NCBI RefSeq assembly: GCF_016908325.1
Contig: NZ_JAFBDR010000005.1
Span: forward strand, 62,001 to 126,000
DNA: 64,000 nt
From: Aquibacillus albus
Lineage (GTDB): Bacteria; Bacillota; Bacilli; Bacillales; Amphibacillaceae
Direction of reading: 5' to 3'
Shown here: one piece after another, positions 18,298 to 26,662 of the stretch
Layout: each line of letters begins with the position of its first letter
Position numbering within the stretch: position 1 is the first letter of the stretch
Made by a program: the position numbers and the translations under genes
Notes under the pieces: model-generated
Seen by the model: only the letters and a program-made list of their open reading frames with translations
What the model was told of the DNA's origin: nothing
Database searches by the model: none

Positions 18298-18358
18298 ATG
18301 TTTTTTTGGATATCAAAACGACCAGTCGAGGGAGAAGCGCCTGATCATAAATGTTTAA

Positions 18359-18391
18359 AAAAGGGAGGGAGCAATCGCTCCCTCCCTTTTT
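18359..18391. terminator. Bidirectional terminator
   Basis: The stem AGGGAGGGAGC with its exact complement and an AATC loop is flanked by A and T runs. It lies between the convergent J-like and aroA genes. Confidence 0.9.
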
Positions 18392-18401
18392 CTCAATCCT
18401 A

Positions 18402-19487
18402 TTACCCTATCGGACTTTCACTTCTATATGGGCTTAATTGATTCATAAATTCATTAAATTCAGGAATATTCATTTGTTGAGCTGAATCAGATAGTGCAAC
18501 AGCTGGATCAGGGTGTACCTCTGCCATAATCGCATCTGCACCAATTGCTAGTGCGGCTTTTGCTGCTGGAAGAAGTAAATCTTTTCTTCCTGTAGAGTGG
18601 GTAACATCAACTACTACCGGTAAATGAGTTTCTTTCTTCAAGATTGGAACTGCTGAAATGTCTAACGTGTTTCTTGTTGCTTTTTCATAAGTACGAATAC
18701 CGCGCTCACAAAGAATGATTTGATCGTTTCCTTCTGAAATAATATACTCTGCTGCATTTATAAATTCTTCAATCGTTGCAGAAAGTCCACGTTTTAGTAG
18801 AACCGGCTTCTGTACTTTTCCTACCGTTTTAAGCAATTCAAAATTTTGCATATTACGTGCGCCAACTTGTATAACATCAACATAATCTAATGCTTTTTCA
18901 ACATCGTGTGGTGTAAGAATCTCACTGATGACAGACATTCCTGTTTCATTTGCAACATCTCTTAAGATTTTTAGTCCTTCTTCTCCTAATCCTTGAAAGT
19001 CATATGGAGAAGTACGTGGTTTATACGCTCCTCCACGCATCATGGTCAAGCCTTGGTCTTTCATTGCTAAAGCAACAGCCTTCACCTGTTCATAACTTTC
19101 AACTGCGCAAGGCCCCATAATAAATCGTTGATTGCCATCTCCAATCTTCTCGCCATTTATATCAACAATTGTATTATCAGACTTTGCTTTTCGTGAGACT
19201 AATAGCGCTTTTCGATGATCATCTTCTTGAAGCTCTAAGCTTGCTTTAAATATTTCTTTAAAGATATGTTGAATCGTTGATGCTTCAAAAGGACCGGCAT
19301 GGTGTTCCATGATTAAATCAAGAGATTGACGTTCACGAATTGGATCATAACGATTTACACCGCTTTTCTTTTTCTGTTTTCCTATCTCTTGTGCAATTTC
19401 AGCTCGCTCATTTAACAAGGAAAGAATCTCCAAGTTAATGTCATCAATTTTGTTACGTAATTCTAGCAATTCATTTTGACTCATCAT
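18402..19487 (-). CDS. aroA: Bifunctional chorismate mutase / DAHP synthase
   Basis: A 361-residue protein. Residues 1-85 are an AroQ-type chorismate mutase ([27 protein letters not shown]). Residues about 105-350 are a type I-beta DAHP synthase ([74 protein letters not shown]). The synthase starts the shikimate pathway from PEP and erythrose-4-phosphate; in Bacillus AroA the fused mutase domain acts as the sensor for chorismate/prephenate feedback. GGAGG precedes the ATG. Two tandem tyrosine T-boxes upstream link transcription to tyrosyl-tRNA charging. The symbol follows Bacillus usage, which differs from E. coli aroA. Confidence 0.95.
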   Translation of the reverse strand: MMSQNELLELRNKIDDINLEILSLLNERAEIAQEIGKQKKKSGVNRYDPIRERQSLDLIMEHHAGPFEASTIQHIFKEIFKASLELQEDDHRKALLVSRKAKSDNTIVDINGEKIGDGNQRFIMGPCAVESYEQVKAVALAMKDQGLTMMRGGAYKPRTSPYDFQGLGEEGLKILRDVANETGMSVISEILTPHDVEKALDYVDVIQVGARNMQNFELLKTVGKVQKPVLLKRGLSATIEEFINAAEYIISEGNDQIILCERGIRTYEKATRNTLDISAVPILKKETHLPVVVDVTHSTGRKDLLLPAAKAALAIGADAIMAEVHPDPAVALSDSAQQMNIPEFNEFMNQLSPYRSESPIG

Positions 19488-19564
19488 ATTTTCCTCCTAT
19501 TTTTCACTTATTTATTAATTCCTTCAAACTAATTAACTCCTATTAAGAGTTCTAACATAAAACT

Positions 19565-19820
19565 AAAAAATCGTCCCTGTCGATTTAACGACAGGGACGA
19601 TTTGAATCGCGGTACCACCCTAATTGTGAACACAAGTTCACCTCTCCATATTGTTAACGATCAATGACCGTCTTTCCCTTCATAAAGATTTCTCTTTACT
19701 ACGAAAAAGATGCTCCAGGACTGTAATTCATGCTTATCTTTGACTGATTCACACCACCCATCAGCTCTCTTAACACAGGGAGATAAGACACTATTTTGTT
19801 CCTTTCCTTGCTTATACGCT
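19565..19820 (-). promoter_or_regulatory. Proximal T-box leader (tyrosine) of aroA
   Basis: Minus strand. Stem I elements (AGAGAGCTGATG, GGTGTGAATCAG) are followed by the specifier context GAATTACAGTCCTGGAGC, giving codon UAC (Tyr). The T-box AGGGTGGTACCGCG lies at 19608-19621, followed by a 14-bp terminator stem (19569-19582 with 19589-19602) and a T run. Uncharged tRNA-Tyr should favour read-through into aroA. Confidence 0.93.
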
Positions 19821-19843
19821 ATTCAGTTATTGTTTTAAAGAAT

Positions 19844-20105
19844 TAAAAAATCCCTACTGATAACTTAACCAGTAGGGACGAATATATCGCGGTACCACCC
19901 TAGTTGTGAATAACATACTTCACCACTTAGACTTTGTTAACGATCAAATGACCGTCTTTCCCTTCACAAAGATTTCTCTTTGCTACGAAAAAGAAGCTCC
20001 AGGACTGTAATTCACACCTTATCTATGACTGATTCACACCACCATCAGTTCTCTAAAACAGGGAGATAAGATACTAATCGGTTCCTTTCCTTGCTACACT
20101 ATAAT
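19844..20105 (-). promoter_or_regulatory. Distal T-box leader (tyrosine) of aroA
   Basis: This is a complete second T-box upstream of the first. It has the same stem I blocks, the same specifier context GAATTACAGTCCTGGAGC (UAC, Tyr), T-box motif AGGGTGGTACCGCG at 19888-19901, and its own terminator (19851-19859 with 19870-19878, then T6). Transcription must pass both terminators. Confidence 0.93.
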
Positions 20106-20134
20106 TAAAAAAACTTTGTATGAATTATTGTCTT

Positions 20135-20164
20135 ATTATATGTTTATTTTCACTAATTTGTCAA
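20135..20164 (-). promoter_or_regulatory. SigA promoter of the tandem T-box leader
   Basis: On the minus strand TTGACA (20159-20164) and TATAAT (20135-20140) have an 18-base spacer, about 30 bases before the distal T-box. Confidence 0.82.
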
Positions 20165-20195
20165 TACTCTTTACAATATAAATTTAACATTTTCA

Positions 20196-20912
20196 TTAAC
20201 TCAACTCAACATTGTGATAAACTTGTTGCACATCTTCTAAATCCTCTATTGCGTCAACTAATTTTTCAAATTGTTCCTGCACGTCCTCAGAAAGTGCTAA
20301 TTCGTTTTGCGCAAGCATTGTAAGCTCAGCCACAGTAAAATCAGTGATACCTGCATTTTTAATTGTTTCCTGTACTGCATGGAATTGATCCGGTTCTGCA
20401 TAAACGATAACTGTTCCTTCTTCTTCTAAAATATCGCGAACATCGATATCCGCCTCCATCAGAATTTCAAGTACTTCTTCTTCAGACTTGCCCTCAAAAC
20501 CAATCACAGCCGTTTGATCAAACATGTATGCCACTGAACCACTAACTCCCATGTTTCCTCCATTTTTATTAAAAGCAGCACGCACTTCGGATGCTGTGCG
20601 GTTCACATTGTTCGTTAAAGCGTCTACGATAATCATGGATCCATTTGGTCCGAATCCTTCATAACGAAGCTCATCATAATTTTCCTCGCCGCCACCCTTG
20701 GCTTTTTCAATCGCACGCTCAACAATATTTTTTGGAACGTTATATGTTTTCGCTCGCTCTAACACAAATTTCAGGTTTTGATTTAGTTCTGGATCTGGTT
20801 CCCCTTGCTTTGCCGCAACATAAATTTCCCGGCCAAACTTTGCATAAATACGACTAGTATTCTTATCCTTTGATGCTTTTTTTTCCTTAATATTGTTCCA
20901 TTTACGTCCCAT
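20196..20912 (-). CDS. yeeI: YebC/TACO1-family protein, YeeI-like
   Basis: A 238-residue protein of the YebC family. The start [16 protein letters not shown] and the motifs [41 protein letters not shown] and [15 protein letters not shown] are characteristic, and the N-terminus matches the YeeI rather than the YrbC (MAGHSKW) subgroup. The family was long called transcriptional regulators; recent work on the family points to relief of ribosome stalling at proline runs. The ATG at 20912 is chosen because all family members start at MGRKW. It is transcribed alone, just before the aroA T-box promoter. Confidence 0.92.
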   Translation of the reverse strand: MGRKWNNIKEKKASKDKNTSRIYAKFGREIYVAAKQGEPDPELNQNLKFVLERAKTYNVPKNIVERAIEKAKGGGEENYDELRYEGFGPNGSMIIVDALTNNVNRTASEVRAAFNKNGGNMGVSGSVAYMFDQTAVIGFEGKSEEEVLEILMEADIDVRDILEEEGTVIVYAEPDQFHAVQETIKNAGITDFTVAELTMLAQNELALSEDVQEQFEKLVDAIEDLEDVQQVYHNVELS

Positions 20913-21037
20913 ATTTGTCCACTCTCTTTCAGTCTTTATCCTAATTTCAGAGTACATATGTACCTTTTTCAGTTAATCTCCTCACTATTATACCTTACTT
21001 TATAGTTGTTTTGACTCTTTTTTATAGTAAAGATAGA

Positions 21038-21076
21038 TAAAGCACCATCGATTTGGTAAGAAACGATGGTGCTTTT
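21038..21076 (-). terminator. Hairpin after the TraB gene
   Basis: A 10-bp stem (21041-21050 with 21064-21073) and a 13-base loop lie downstream of the TraB-family gene; the T run is short. Confidence 0.7.
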
Positions 21077-21088
21077 GATTAAATCTGA

Positions 21089-22255
21089 TTAAATATTTTC
21101 AAAAAATAATCGTAACACATCTGCTCCACCGATTAATGTTCCTAAGGAGCTTCCGATGTTTGCTAGTACAACGATTAATAAGATTCTAGTTACTTTGTTG
21201 TTCCAAAAGCCTTTCACACTATATACGTCTTCTGCTAACGATTCAAAATCCCCTACACTTGGCCGTCGCACAAAGGCTTGGACTAGTCCAGCAAACCAAC
21301 CAGCTGCTAGTAGTGGATTTAAGGAAGTGATTGGAGCAGCTAAAAAGGCAGTAATAATTGCGTATGGATGCCCTAATGCCACTGCTGTTCCTATTGCAGA
21401 AAATGAACCATTCCAAAGAATCCAGCTAATCGTTTGTTGAATACCTGCAGTTGGATTGGCATAAAAGGTATATGCAATCACGGATAGAATAAACAGCGGG
21501 ATGGCCCAACCGATGATTTTTGGAGCCTTCGATTTAGGTGGTCGCTTCGTCAAAGATTTTAAATCGTTCTCTTTATAAATTTCTTCTTTAATACCCGGAA
21601 CATGTGCAGCACCTAAAACAGCAACTACCTTTTGTCCAGGAGCATTTTTTATCTTTTGTGCTAAATATTGATCTCGTTCATCAATTAATGGCTTCTTTAA
21701 TCTTGGAAATGACTGGGTTAGTTCATTTAACATAGATGATAGCATATCTTGAGATTTCATTTTTTCCAAGTCTTCCTCAGAAATCGTATCTTTACTGAAA
21801 ATACTTAAGAAGACATCCATCATCAATCTTACTTTACCCCAAAGACCAATACCATGCCAAATTCTCGCAAAGGTAATTTGGATATTTCTATCGGCAAGTA
21901 CTAGTTCTGCACCGATTTCCTCTGCAGACTCTATGCCTTGAATCATTTCTTGTCCTGGTTTAACACCTAATTGCTTTGCCATCCGTTTTTGGAATGAAGA
22001 AATCACAAGATTCATTAAAAGCAAGGTAGCTTTCTTTTCTTTGATTACTTTAAATATATCCATATCCTTCCAACGATTTCCATCTACAATCGATTGATAC
22101 CTCTGTTGATCTAACTCTACACAAACAGAGTCAGGTTGCTCAGCCTCAATAACTTCCTTCACTTGTTCAGCACTTTGTTTGGATATGTGAGCAGTCCCGA
22201 TAAGAATAAGCTCCTTACCGTCCAAATCAATTCTTGTTATATTTTGTTCTGACAT
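21089..22255 (-). CDS. TraB/PrgY-family membrane protein
   Basis: A 388-residue protein. An N-terminal TraB domain (about residues 8-230) shows the conserved LIGTAHISKQSAEQV, VCVELDQQRYQ and VAVLGAAHVPGI, which are the paired GxxH motifs and Glu proposed as metal ligands. Four or five membrane helices follow (about residues 245-385). PrgY/TraB limits peptide pheromone activity in enterococci, and TIKI relatives are metalloproteases. No pheromone or peptide gene is adjacent, so the role here is open. GGAAGG precedes the ATG. Confidence 0.85.
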   Translation of the reverse strand: MSEQNITRIDLDGKELILIGTAHISKQSAEQVKEVIEAEQPDSVCVELDQQRYQSIVDGNRWKDMDIFKVIKEKKATLLLMNLVISSFQKRMAKQLGVKPGQEMIQGIESAEEIGAELVLADRNIQITFARIWHGIGLWGKVRLMMDVFLSIFSKDTISEEDLEKMKSQDMLSSMLNELTQSFPRLKKPLIDERDQYLAQKIKNAPGQKVVAVLGAAHVPGIKEEIYKENDLKSLTKRPPKSKAPKIIGWAIPLFILSVIAYTFYANPTAGIQQTISWILWNGSFSAIGTAVALGHPYAIITAFLAAPITSLNPLLAAGWFAGLVQAFVRRPSVGDFESLAEDVYSVKGFWNNKVTRILLIVVLANIGSSLGTLIGGADVLRLFFENI

Positions 22256-22392
22256 ATACTACCTTCCTTTAGATTGCTACATTTTATGACTCATAAAAAC
22301 ATTATACAATATCAAACCAAAACAAAAAGACCATTTTCATGATCTTTTGTAAATAAGTCATTTTCATAATTACAATATCAAGCCGTATATCA

Positions 22393-22434
22393 ACAACATA
22401 TAGTAGAAAAAATATAAAACATACTATATGTTGT
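22393..22434. repeat. Perfect 13-bp inverted repeat
   Basis: The arms ACAACATATAGTA and TACTATATGTTGT are exactly complementary, with 16 AT-rich bases between. No T run follows, so it looks more like a binding site or cruciform than a terminator. It lies upstream of the TraB gene. Confidence 0.6.
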
Positions 22435-22508
22435 ATCTTGTGGTGGTAATAAGGATTATGAAATGAATTAAAATAAAATATATTTTTAAACGTGTGAGCG
22501 TTTTACAA

Positions 22509-22973
22509 CTAATCTTTTTTAAAGTTTTCTCTTCTTTGTTTCATCTGATTTTCTTCCTCATTTAAAAATTGAATAAAGTTATTCATCGCAAGGATAGGCT
22601 GCTCTTTTATTAATTTCACATATTCCTCTTTGAGGTATTCAGAAACAAATGGACTTTTTTTCACTCTTTCAATCATGTAGTCACTGGACATTTGTTTGAT
22701 TTGTTCTGTTTTATGCTTGCCTTCCTTGTATAAAGCCAAACCGATCGCAGCAAAAAAACCGTAAACCATTAACATCATTGTTGTATCCTGATTAATCGTT
22801 GTTAAAAATAAGAGGGTAAAAAAATTAATGAAGGAAATGGCAATGATAGGAATGGAAAATAACAAGTATCGCGAGCGAATTTTCATCACAGGTTGAATAA
22901 TTTCATTGATTTTTTCCATTTCCGCTTGAATATTCTCAGGTACCTTGTTTACCATAAAATGAAAATTATTCAT
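22509..22973 (-). CDS. DUF5392-like (YwnF-like) membrane protein
   Basis: A 154-residue protein with two adjacent membrane helices (about residues 36-58 and 63-82), a cytoplasmic N-terminal helix (NKVPENIQAEMEKINEIIQP) and a long charged C-terminal helical tail ending in RRENFKKD. The pattern resembles Bacillus YwnF/DUF5392 proteins of unknown function. A candidate structured RNA or leader lies about 100 bases upstream on the same strand. Confidence 0.6.
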   Translation of the reverse strand: MNNFHFMVNKVPENIQAEMEKINEIIQPVMKIRSRYLLFSIPIIAISFINFFTLLFLTTINQDTTMMLMVYGFFAAIGLALYKEGKHKTEQIKQMSSDYMIERVKKSPFVSEYLKEEYVKLIKEQPILAMNNFIQFLNEEENQMKQRRENFKKD

Positions 22974-23072
22974 CAGTTACACCCTTCCTTCCATCTTTTC
23001 TTCCCCAATATCATTTTAGAAAACTTGACATTCCAACGATTATTCACCGTGATAAAGTACTGCGCCGAGTAC

Positions 23073-23221
23073 AAAAAAGGCCTACACCAATAACGGGTAA
23101 GCCTTCAAATTAAATACACGAAGACCTACCAGTTTACTAGGCAAGGTCTTACTAACAACACTACAGATCTGTATAACGTAAACCACAAGTCTGTAAAGGA
23201 TTGCTATTAGTTCCCATATTT
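23073..23221 (-). ncRNA. Candidate small RNA or leader with own promoter and terminator
   Basis: Minus strand. A promoter (23228-23256) precedes about 150 bases without a gene. They hold a 12-base palindrome TACAGATCTGTA (23162-23173), a hairpin with 7-bp outer arms AAGACCT/AGGTCTT (23121-23150) and a terminator hairpin (23077-23088 with 23095-23105) plus T6. It matches no RNA family I recognise; the terminator-first layout could also make it an attenuator leader of the YwnF-like gene. Confidence 0.55.
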
Positions 23222-23227
23222 TTTATT

Positions 23228-23256
23228 ACTCTAACTATATTCGTACCTGATGTCAA
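23228..23256 (-). promoter_or_regulatory. SigA-type promoter of the candidate RNA
   Basis: On the minus strand TTGACA (23251-23256) is followed by a 17-base spacer and TAGAGT (23228-23233), a 4/6 match to the -10 consensus. Confidence 0.6.
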
Positions 23257-23278
23257 ATATTCTTCTGGTATGTTTTTT

Positions 23279-23390
23279 AGAAAAACTCGACATTCGTCTC
23301 GTCCTATAACGAGTGTCGAAGTTTTTCTTATACTTTATTCATAAAAAATTTTACGACGCCGAATTACATCTCCGCTAAGAATTTTATACT
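23279..23390. repeat. Dispersed palindromic repeat, full copy A
   Basis: The hairpin half (AAAAACTCGACATTCG...CGAGTGTCGAAGTTTTT) is followed by an AT-rich tail (CTTATACTTTATTC, TTTACGACGCCGAATTAC, TCTCCGCTAA). It matches copy B at 56612-56725 almost base for base. The A and T flanks would allow termination in both directions. Confidence 0.8.
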
Positions 23391-23404
23391 CCCTCTTACC
23401 GTGC

Positions 23405-23435
23405 AAAAAAAGAGCAACTCAAAAAGAGCTGCTCT
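23405..23435 (-). terminator. Terminator of the aldo/keto reductase gene
   Basis: The stem AGAGCAGCTC with GAGTTGCTCT (one G-T pair) and a T loop is followed on the minus strand by a T run. Confidence 0.87.
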
Positions 23436-23441
23436 ATCCCC

Positions 23442-24359
23442 TTATGGCAACTTATTTCCTGCCGCTAGGTAAATTTCATACCATTCTTTTCTTGTTAATT
23501 CAATATCTGATGCCTTTGAAATGTCTGATAAGCGTTGCGGATTCATCGTCCCAACAACAGGCTGCATATTAGCAGGGTGTCGTAAAATCCAAGCAATTGC
23601 AATTGCGGATTTTGTTACATTGTACTTTTCAGCAAGCTCTTTCAGTTTTTCATTTAGTTCCGGGAATTTTTCATTATCGACAAACACACCCTCGAAAAAT
23701 CCATGCTGGAATGGAGACCATGGTTGAATCGTCATGTCATTTAAACGACTATAATCGAGGACACTTCCATCCCGATTAATTGCCGGATCATGTTGCATGT
23801 TCACATTTAAACCAGCATCAATCATTGGAGTAAACATTACACTTAGTTGCAGTTGATTAGCGATTAAGTCCTGCTCCACATACTTTTTTAATAATTCAAT
23901 TTGCATTGGATTATGATTGCTGACACCAAAGTGACGTACTTTACCACTTTCTTTTAATTTTGTGAATGCTTCCGCTACCTCTTCCGGTTCAACCAAAGTA
24001 TCCGGCCGATGAAGCAAAAGTACATCTATGTAATCCGTCTTTAGACGGTTTAAACTTCCATCAACAGATGCCAGGATATGTTCTTTTGAAAAATCAAATG
24101 AACCATTGCGAATTCCACATTTTGTTTGAATAAACATCTTTTCTCTTACTTGCGGATTCATATCAATGGCATCCGCAAAGATTTCTTCAGACTTCCCGCC
24201 ACCATAGATATCAGCATGATCGAAAAAATCCACACCAGCATCTAAAGCGTTTTCAATAACTTCAGCAGCATCCTTTTTAGATAACTGATCCATTCGCATA
24301 CAACCTAGTGAAATCTCGCTAACCTCTAGATTACTAGTTCCTAGTTTAATTTTTTTCAA
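23442..24359 (-). CDS. Aldo/keto reductase (YcsN/YdhF-like)
   Basis: A 305-residue TIM-barrel reductase. Catalytic residues are visible as Asp-Tyr in FFDHADIYGGGKSEE, Lys in FIQTKCGI, and the family His position read as Asn in HFGVSNHNP. The NADPH-binding C-terminus contains PVVGTMNPQRLSD. The family reduces aldehydes and ketones with NADPH. The TTG start at 24359 has GAGGTG six bases upstream; the GTG three codons earlier is part of that site. Monocistronic. Confidence 0.85.
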   Translation of the reverse strand: MKKIKLGTSNLEVSEISLGCMRMDQLSKKDAAEVIENALDAGVDFFDHADIYGGGKSEEIFADAIDMNPQVREKMFIQTKCGIRNGSFDFSKEHILASVDGSLNRLKTDYIDVLLLHRPDTLVEPEEVAEAFTKLKESGKVRHFGVSNHNPMQIELLKKYVEQDLIANQLQLSVMFTPMIDAGLNVNMQHDPAINRDGSVLDYSRLNDMTIQPWSPFQHGFFEGVFVDNEKFPELNEKLKELAEKYNVTKSAIAIAWILRHPANMQPVVGTMNPQRLSDISKASDIELTRKEWYEIYLAAGNKLP

Positions 24360-24456
24360 GATGAACACCTCTATTTCTAAATGATAGTTTCATTATAACA
24401 TCCTTATTAATAAAATTCCTTTATAAAGGACTAGCCTCACGCGAAGCTTTAAACAT

Positions 24457-24492
24457 AAAAACGTGCCACACAGCTTCATTCTGTGCGACACG
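24457..24492 (-). terminator. Terminator of htpG
   Basis: The stem 24462-24473 with 24481-24492 (one mismatch) and a 7-base loop is followed by T5 on the minus strand. Confidence 0.87.
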
Positions 24493-24503
24493 CAAAAATA
24501 CCA

Positions 24504-26384
24504 TTATTTCATTACTTTACACATATCATTCGTAAACTCTACTGGATCCTGGATTGGCAGTCCTTCAATCAATAACGCCTGATTATATAATAGTTTAGTA
24601 TAAAGCTCCAACTTTTCATTATCCTTGCCAAATGAATCCTTCAAGGATTGGAAAACATCATGATTCGGATTGATTTCTAAGATTTTGTCTGCTTTAATGT
24701 TTTGATTGTCAGGCATGGAGTTAATGATTTTTTCCATTTCGATCGACACTTCTCCCTCTGTAGATATACATACAGGGTGTGACTTCAGTCGCTTCGATAC
24801 ACGAACGTCCTTCACTTTATCTCCAAGTACTTTCTTCATTTCTTCAAAAAGGTCTTTATTTTCTTCTTGTACCTCTTTCTTTTCTTCTTCTTCCTCAATG
24901 CCTAAATCACCACTTGATACGGACTTGAACTCTTTATCTTTATATTTCACCAGCATTTTAATCGCAAATTCATCGACTTCTTCGGTGAAATATAATATCT
25001 CGTAACCTTTTTCTGCCACTACCTCTGTTTGTGGAAGTTTTTCAATTCGATCATAGCTTTCACCGGTAGCATAATAAATATATTTTTGGTCTTCCGGCAT
25101 TCTTTTCACATATTCATCCAACGTCACGAGCTTTTTCTCCTTGGATGAGTAGAACATTAATAGGTCCTGCAAGTCTTCTTTATTAGCACCAAAGTCACTA
25201 TATACTCCATACTTCAATTGTCTACCAAACGATTGATAAAATTTTTCATAGCTGTCTTGATCATCTTTTAATAGACTAAGTAGCTGTCCCTTAATTTTCT
25301 TTTTAATATTTTTCGCGATTAGCTTCAACTGACGGTCATGCTGAAGAATTTCTCTTGAAATATTAAGAGAAAGGTCCTCTGAATCTACCATCCCTTTTAC
25401 AAAACTGAAATAATCAGGCAATAGATCAGCACACTTTTCCATAATTAACACACCGTTAGAATACAGCTCTAATCCTTTTTCAAACTCCTTGGAATAGTAA
25501 TCATATGGGATTTGTTCTGGAATAAATAAAATAGACTGATATCGAACGGCACCATCAACACTAATGTGAATATGCTTTAACGGTTTATCAAATCCATAGC
25601 GTTTTTCCGAATAGAAATTTTCGTAATCTTCATCGGTTAATTCATTTTTATTTTTACGCCAAATTGGAACCATGCTGTTAATCGTTTGCTCTTCGATGAT
25701 ATCTTCATACTCGTCTTCTGACCCTTCTTTTAGCTTGCTTTCGATAACATCCATTTTAATAGGATAACGGATAAAGTCAGAATATTTTTTCACAATAGTT
25801 TTTAAGCGATATTCCTCCAAAAATTCATCATAGGAATCATCTTCTGTGTTTTCTTTTAATTTCAAAATAATATCTGTACCGACAGTCTCTTTTTCACCGA
25901 CTTCAATCGTATAACCATCTGTACCTTGTGACTCCCACTTGTACGCCTTGTCACTGCCTAACGCTTTTGTTACCACAGTCACAACATCAGCTACCATAAA
26001 TGCCGAATAAAAACCAACACCAAATTGACCGATGATATCTTGACCATCCTTTATCTCATTTTCATTTTTAAAAGCAAGTGAACCACTTTTTGCAATAATT
26101 CCAAGATTGTCCTCCAACTCTTCCTCAGTCATACCAATTCCAGTATCAGAGATTGTCAGTGTTAGATTATCCTTATCTGGAGTGATTTTTATGTAGTAAT
26201 CCTCTTGATTAAAAGTCAAACGATCATCTGTTAATGCTTTGTAGTAGATTTTATCAATTGCATCACTGGCATTGGATATTAACTCTCTTAAAAAAATTTC
26301 TTTTTGAGAATAAATCGAGTTAACCATCATTTCTAGTAGTCGTTTAGACTCTGCTTGAAACTGCTTCTTTGTCATTTCAGCCAT
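24504..26384 (-). CDS. htpG: Molecular chaperone HtpG (Hsp90)
   Basis: A 626-residue Hsp90. The N-terminal GHKL ATPase shows [22 protein letters not shown] and [13 protein letters not shown]. The middle domain carries [11 protein letters not shown], and the C-terminal dimerisation domain ends near [13 protein letters not shown]. The length equals the usual bacterial size. GGGGAG precedes the ATG. Transcription starts at a SigA-like promoter directly followed by a perfect CIRCE operator, implying HrcA repression and heat induction. In B. subtilis htpG is a class III heat-shock gene independent of HrcA, so the control here differs. Confidence 0.97.
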   Translation of the reverse strand: MAEMTKKQFQAESKRLLEMMVNSIYSQKEIFLRELISNASDAIDKIYYKALTDDRLTFNQEDYYIKITPDKDNLTLTISDTGIGMTEEELEDNLGIIAKSGSLAFKNENEIKDGQDIIGQFGVGFYSAFMVADVVTVVTKALGSDKAYKWESQGTDGYTIEVGEKETVGTDIILKLKENTEDDSYDEFLEEYRLKTIVKKYSDFIRYPIKMDVIESKLKEGSEDEYEDIIEEQTINSMVPIWRKNKNELTDEDYENFYSEKRYGFDKPLKHIHISVDGAVRYQSILFIPEQIPYDYYSKEFEKGLELYSNGVLIMEKCADLLPDYFSFVKGMVDSEDLSLNISREILQHDRQLKLIAKNIKKKIKGQLLSLLKDDQDSYEKFYQSFGRQLKYGVYSDFGANKEDLQDLLMFYSSKEKKLVTLDEYVKRMPEDQKYIYYATGESYDRIEKLPQTEVVAEKGYEILYFTEEVDEFAIKMLVKYKDKEFKSVSSGDLGIEEEEEKKEVQEENKDLFEEMKKVLGDKVKDVRVSKRLKSHPVCISTEGEVSIEMEKIINSMPDNQNIKADKILEINPNHDVFQSLKDSFGKDNEKLELYTKLLYNQALLIEGLPIQDPVEFTNDMCKVMK

Positions 26385-26436
26385 ATAATTGCTCCCCTTT
26401 CTATTATTATAAAAATTGTAACATCATTTTACTTTT

Positions 26437-26463
26437 TTAGCACTCTACGACAATGAGTGCTAA
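26437..26463 (-). promoter_or_regulatory. CIRCE operator (HrcA site) of htpG
   Basis: TTAGCACTC, nine bases, GAGTGCTAA: a perfect CIRCE palindrome in the untranslated leader between the promoter and the htpG start. Confidence 0.97.
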
Positions 26464-26472
26464 CCCATTTTT

Positions 26473-26501
26473 TATTTATCATATATAGAGAAATATGTCA
26501 A
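26473..26501 (-). promoter_or_regulatory. SigA-type promoter of htpG
   Basis: On the minus strand TTGACA (26496-26501) is followed by a 17-base spacer and TAAATA (26473-26478). CIRCE starts about ten bases downstream. Confidence 0.72.
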
Positions 26502-26662
26502 GTGACTCAACAAGTAACTTTTTCTGGATAAAATATTAATTCCTGTAAAAAATGCTATTATGTTGAACGAAGAATAATTTGTTACTAACTTCACACCTAG
26601 TAATGTATAAATGTTACTTTTGATACAAAACCTAACAAAAAATTAAATTAGAGGGAATTCAT

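Noticed and set aside
19567-19902. Two similar stretches looked like a tandem DNA repeat
   Set aside because: They are two functional T-box leaders; the similarity is explained by conserved RNA structure.
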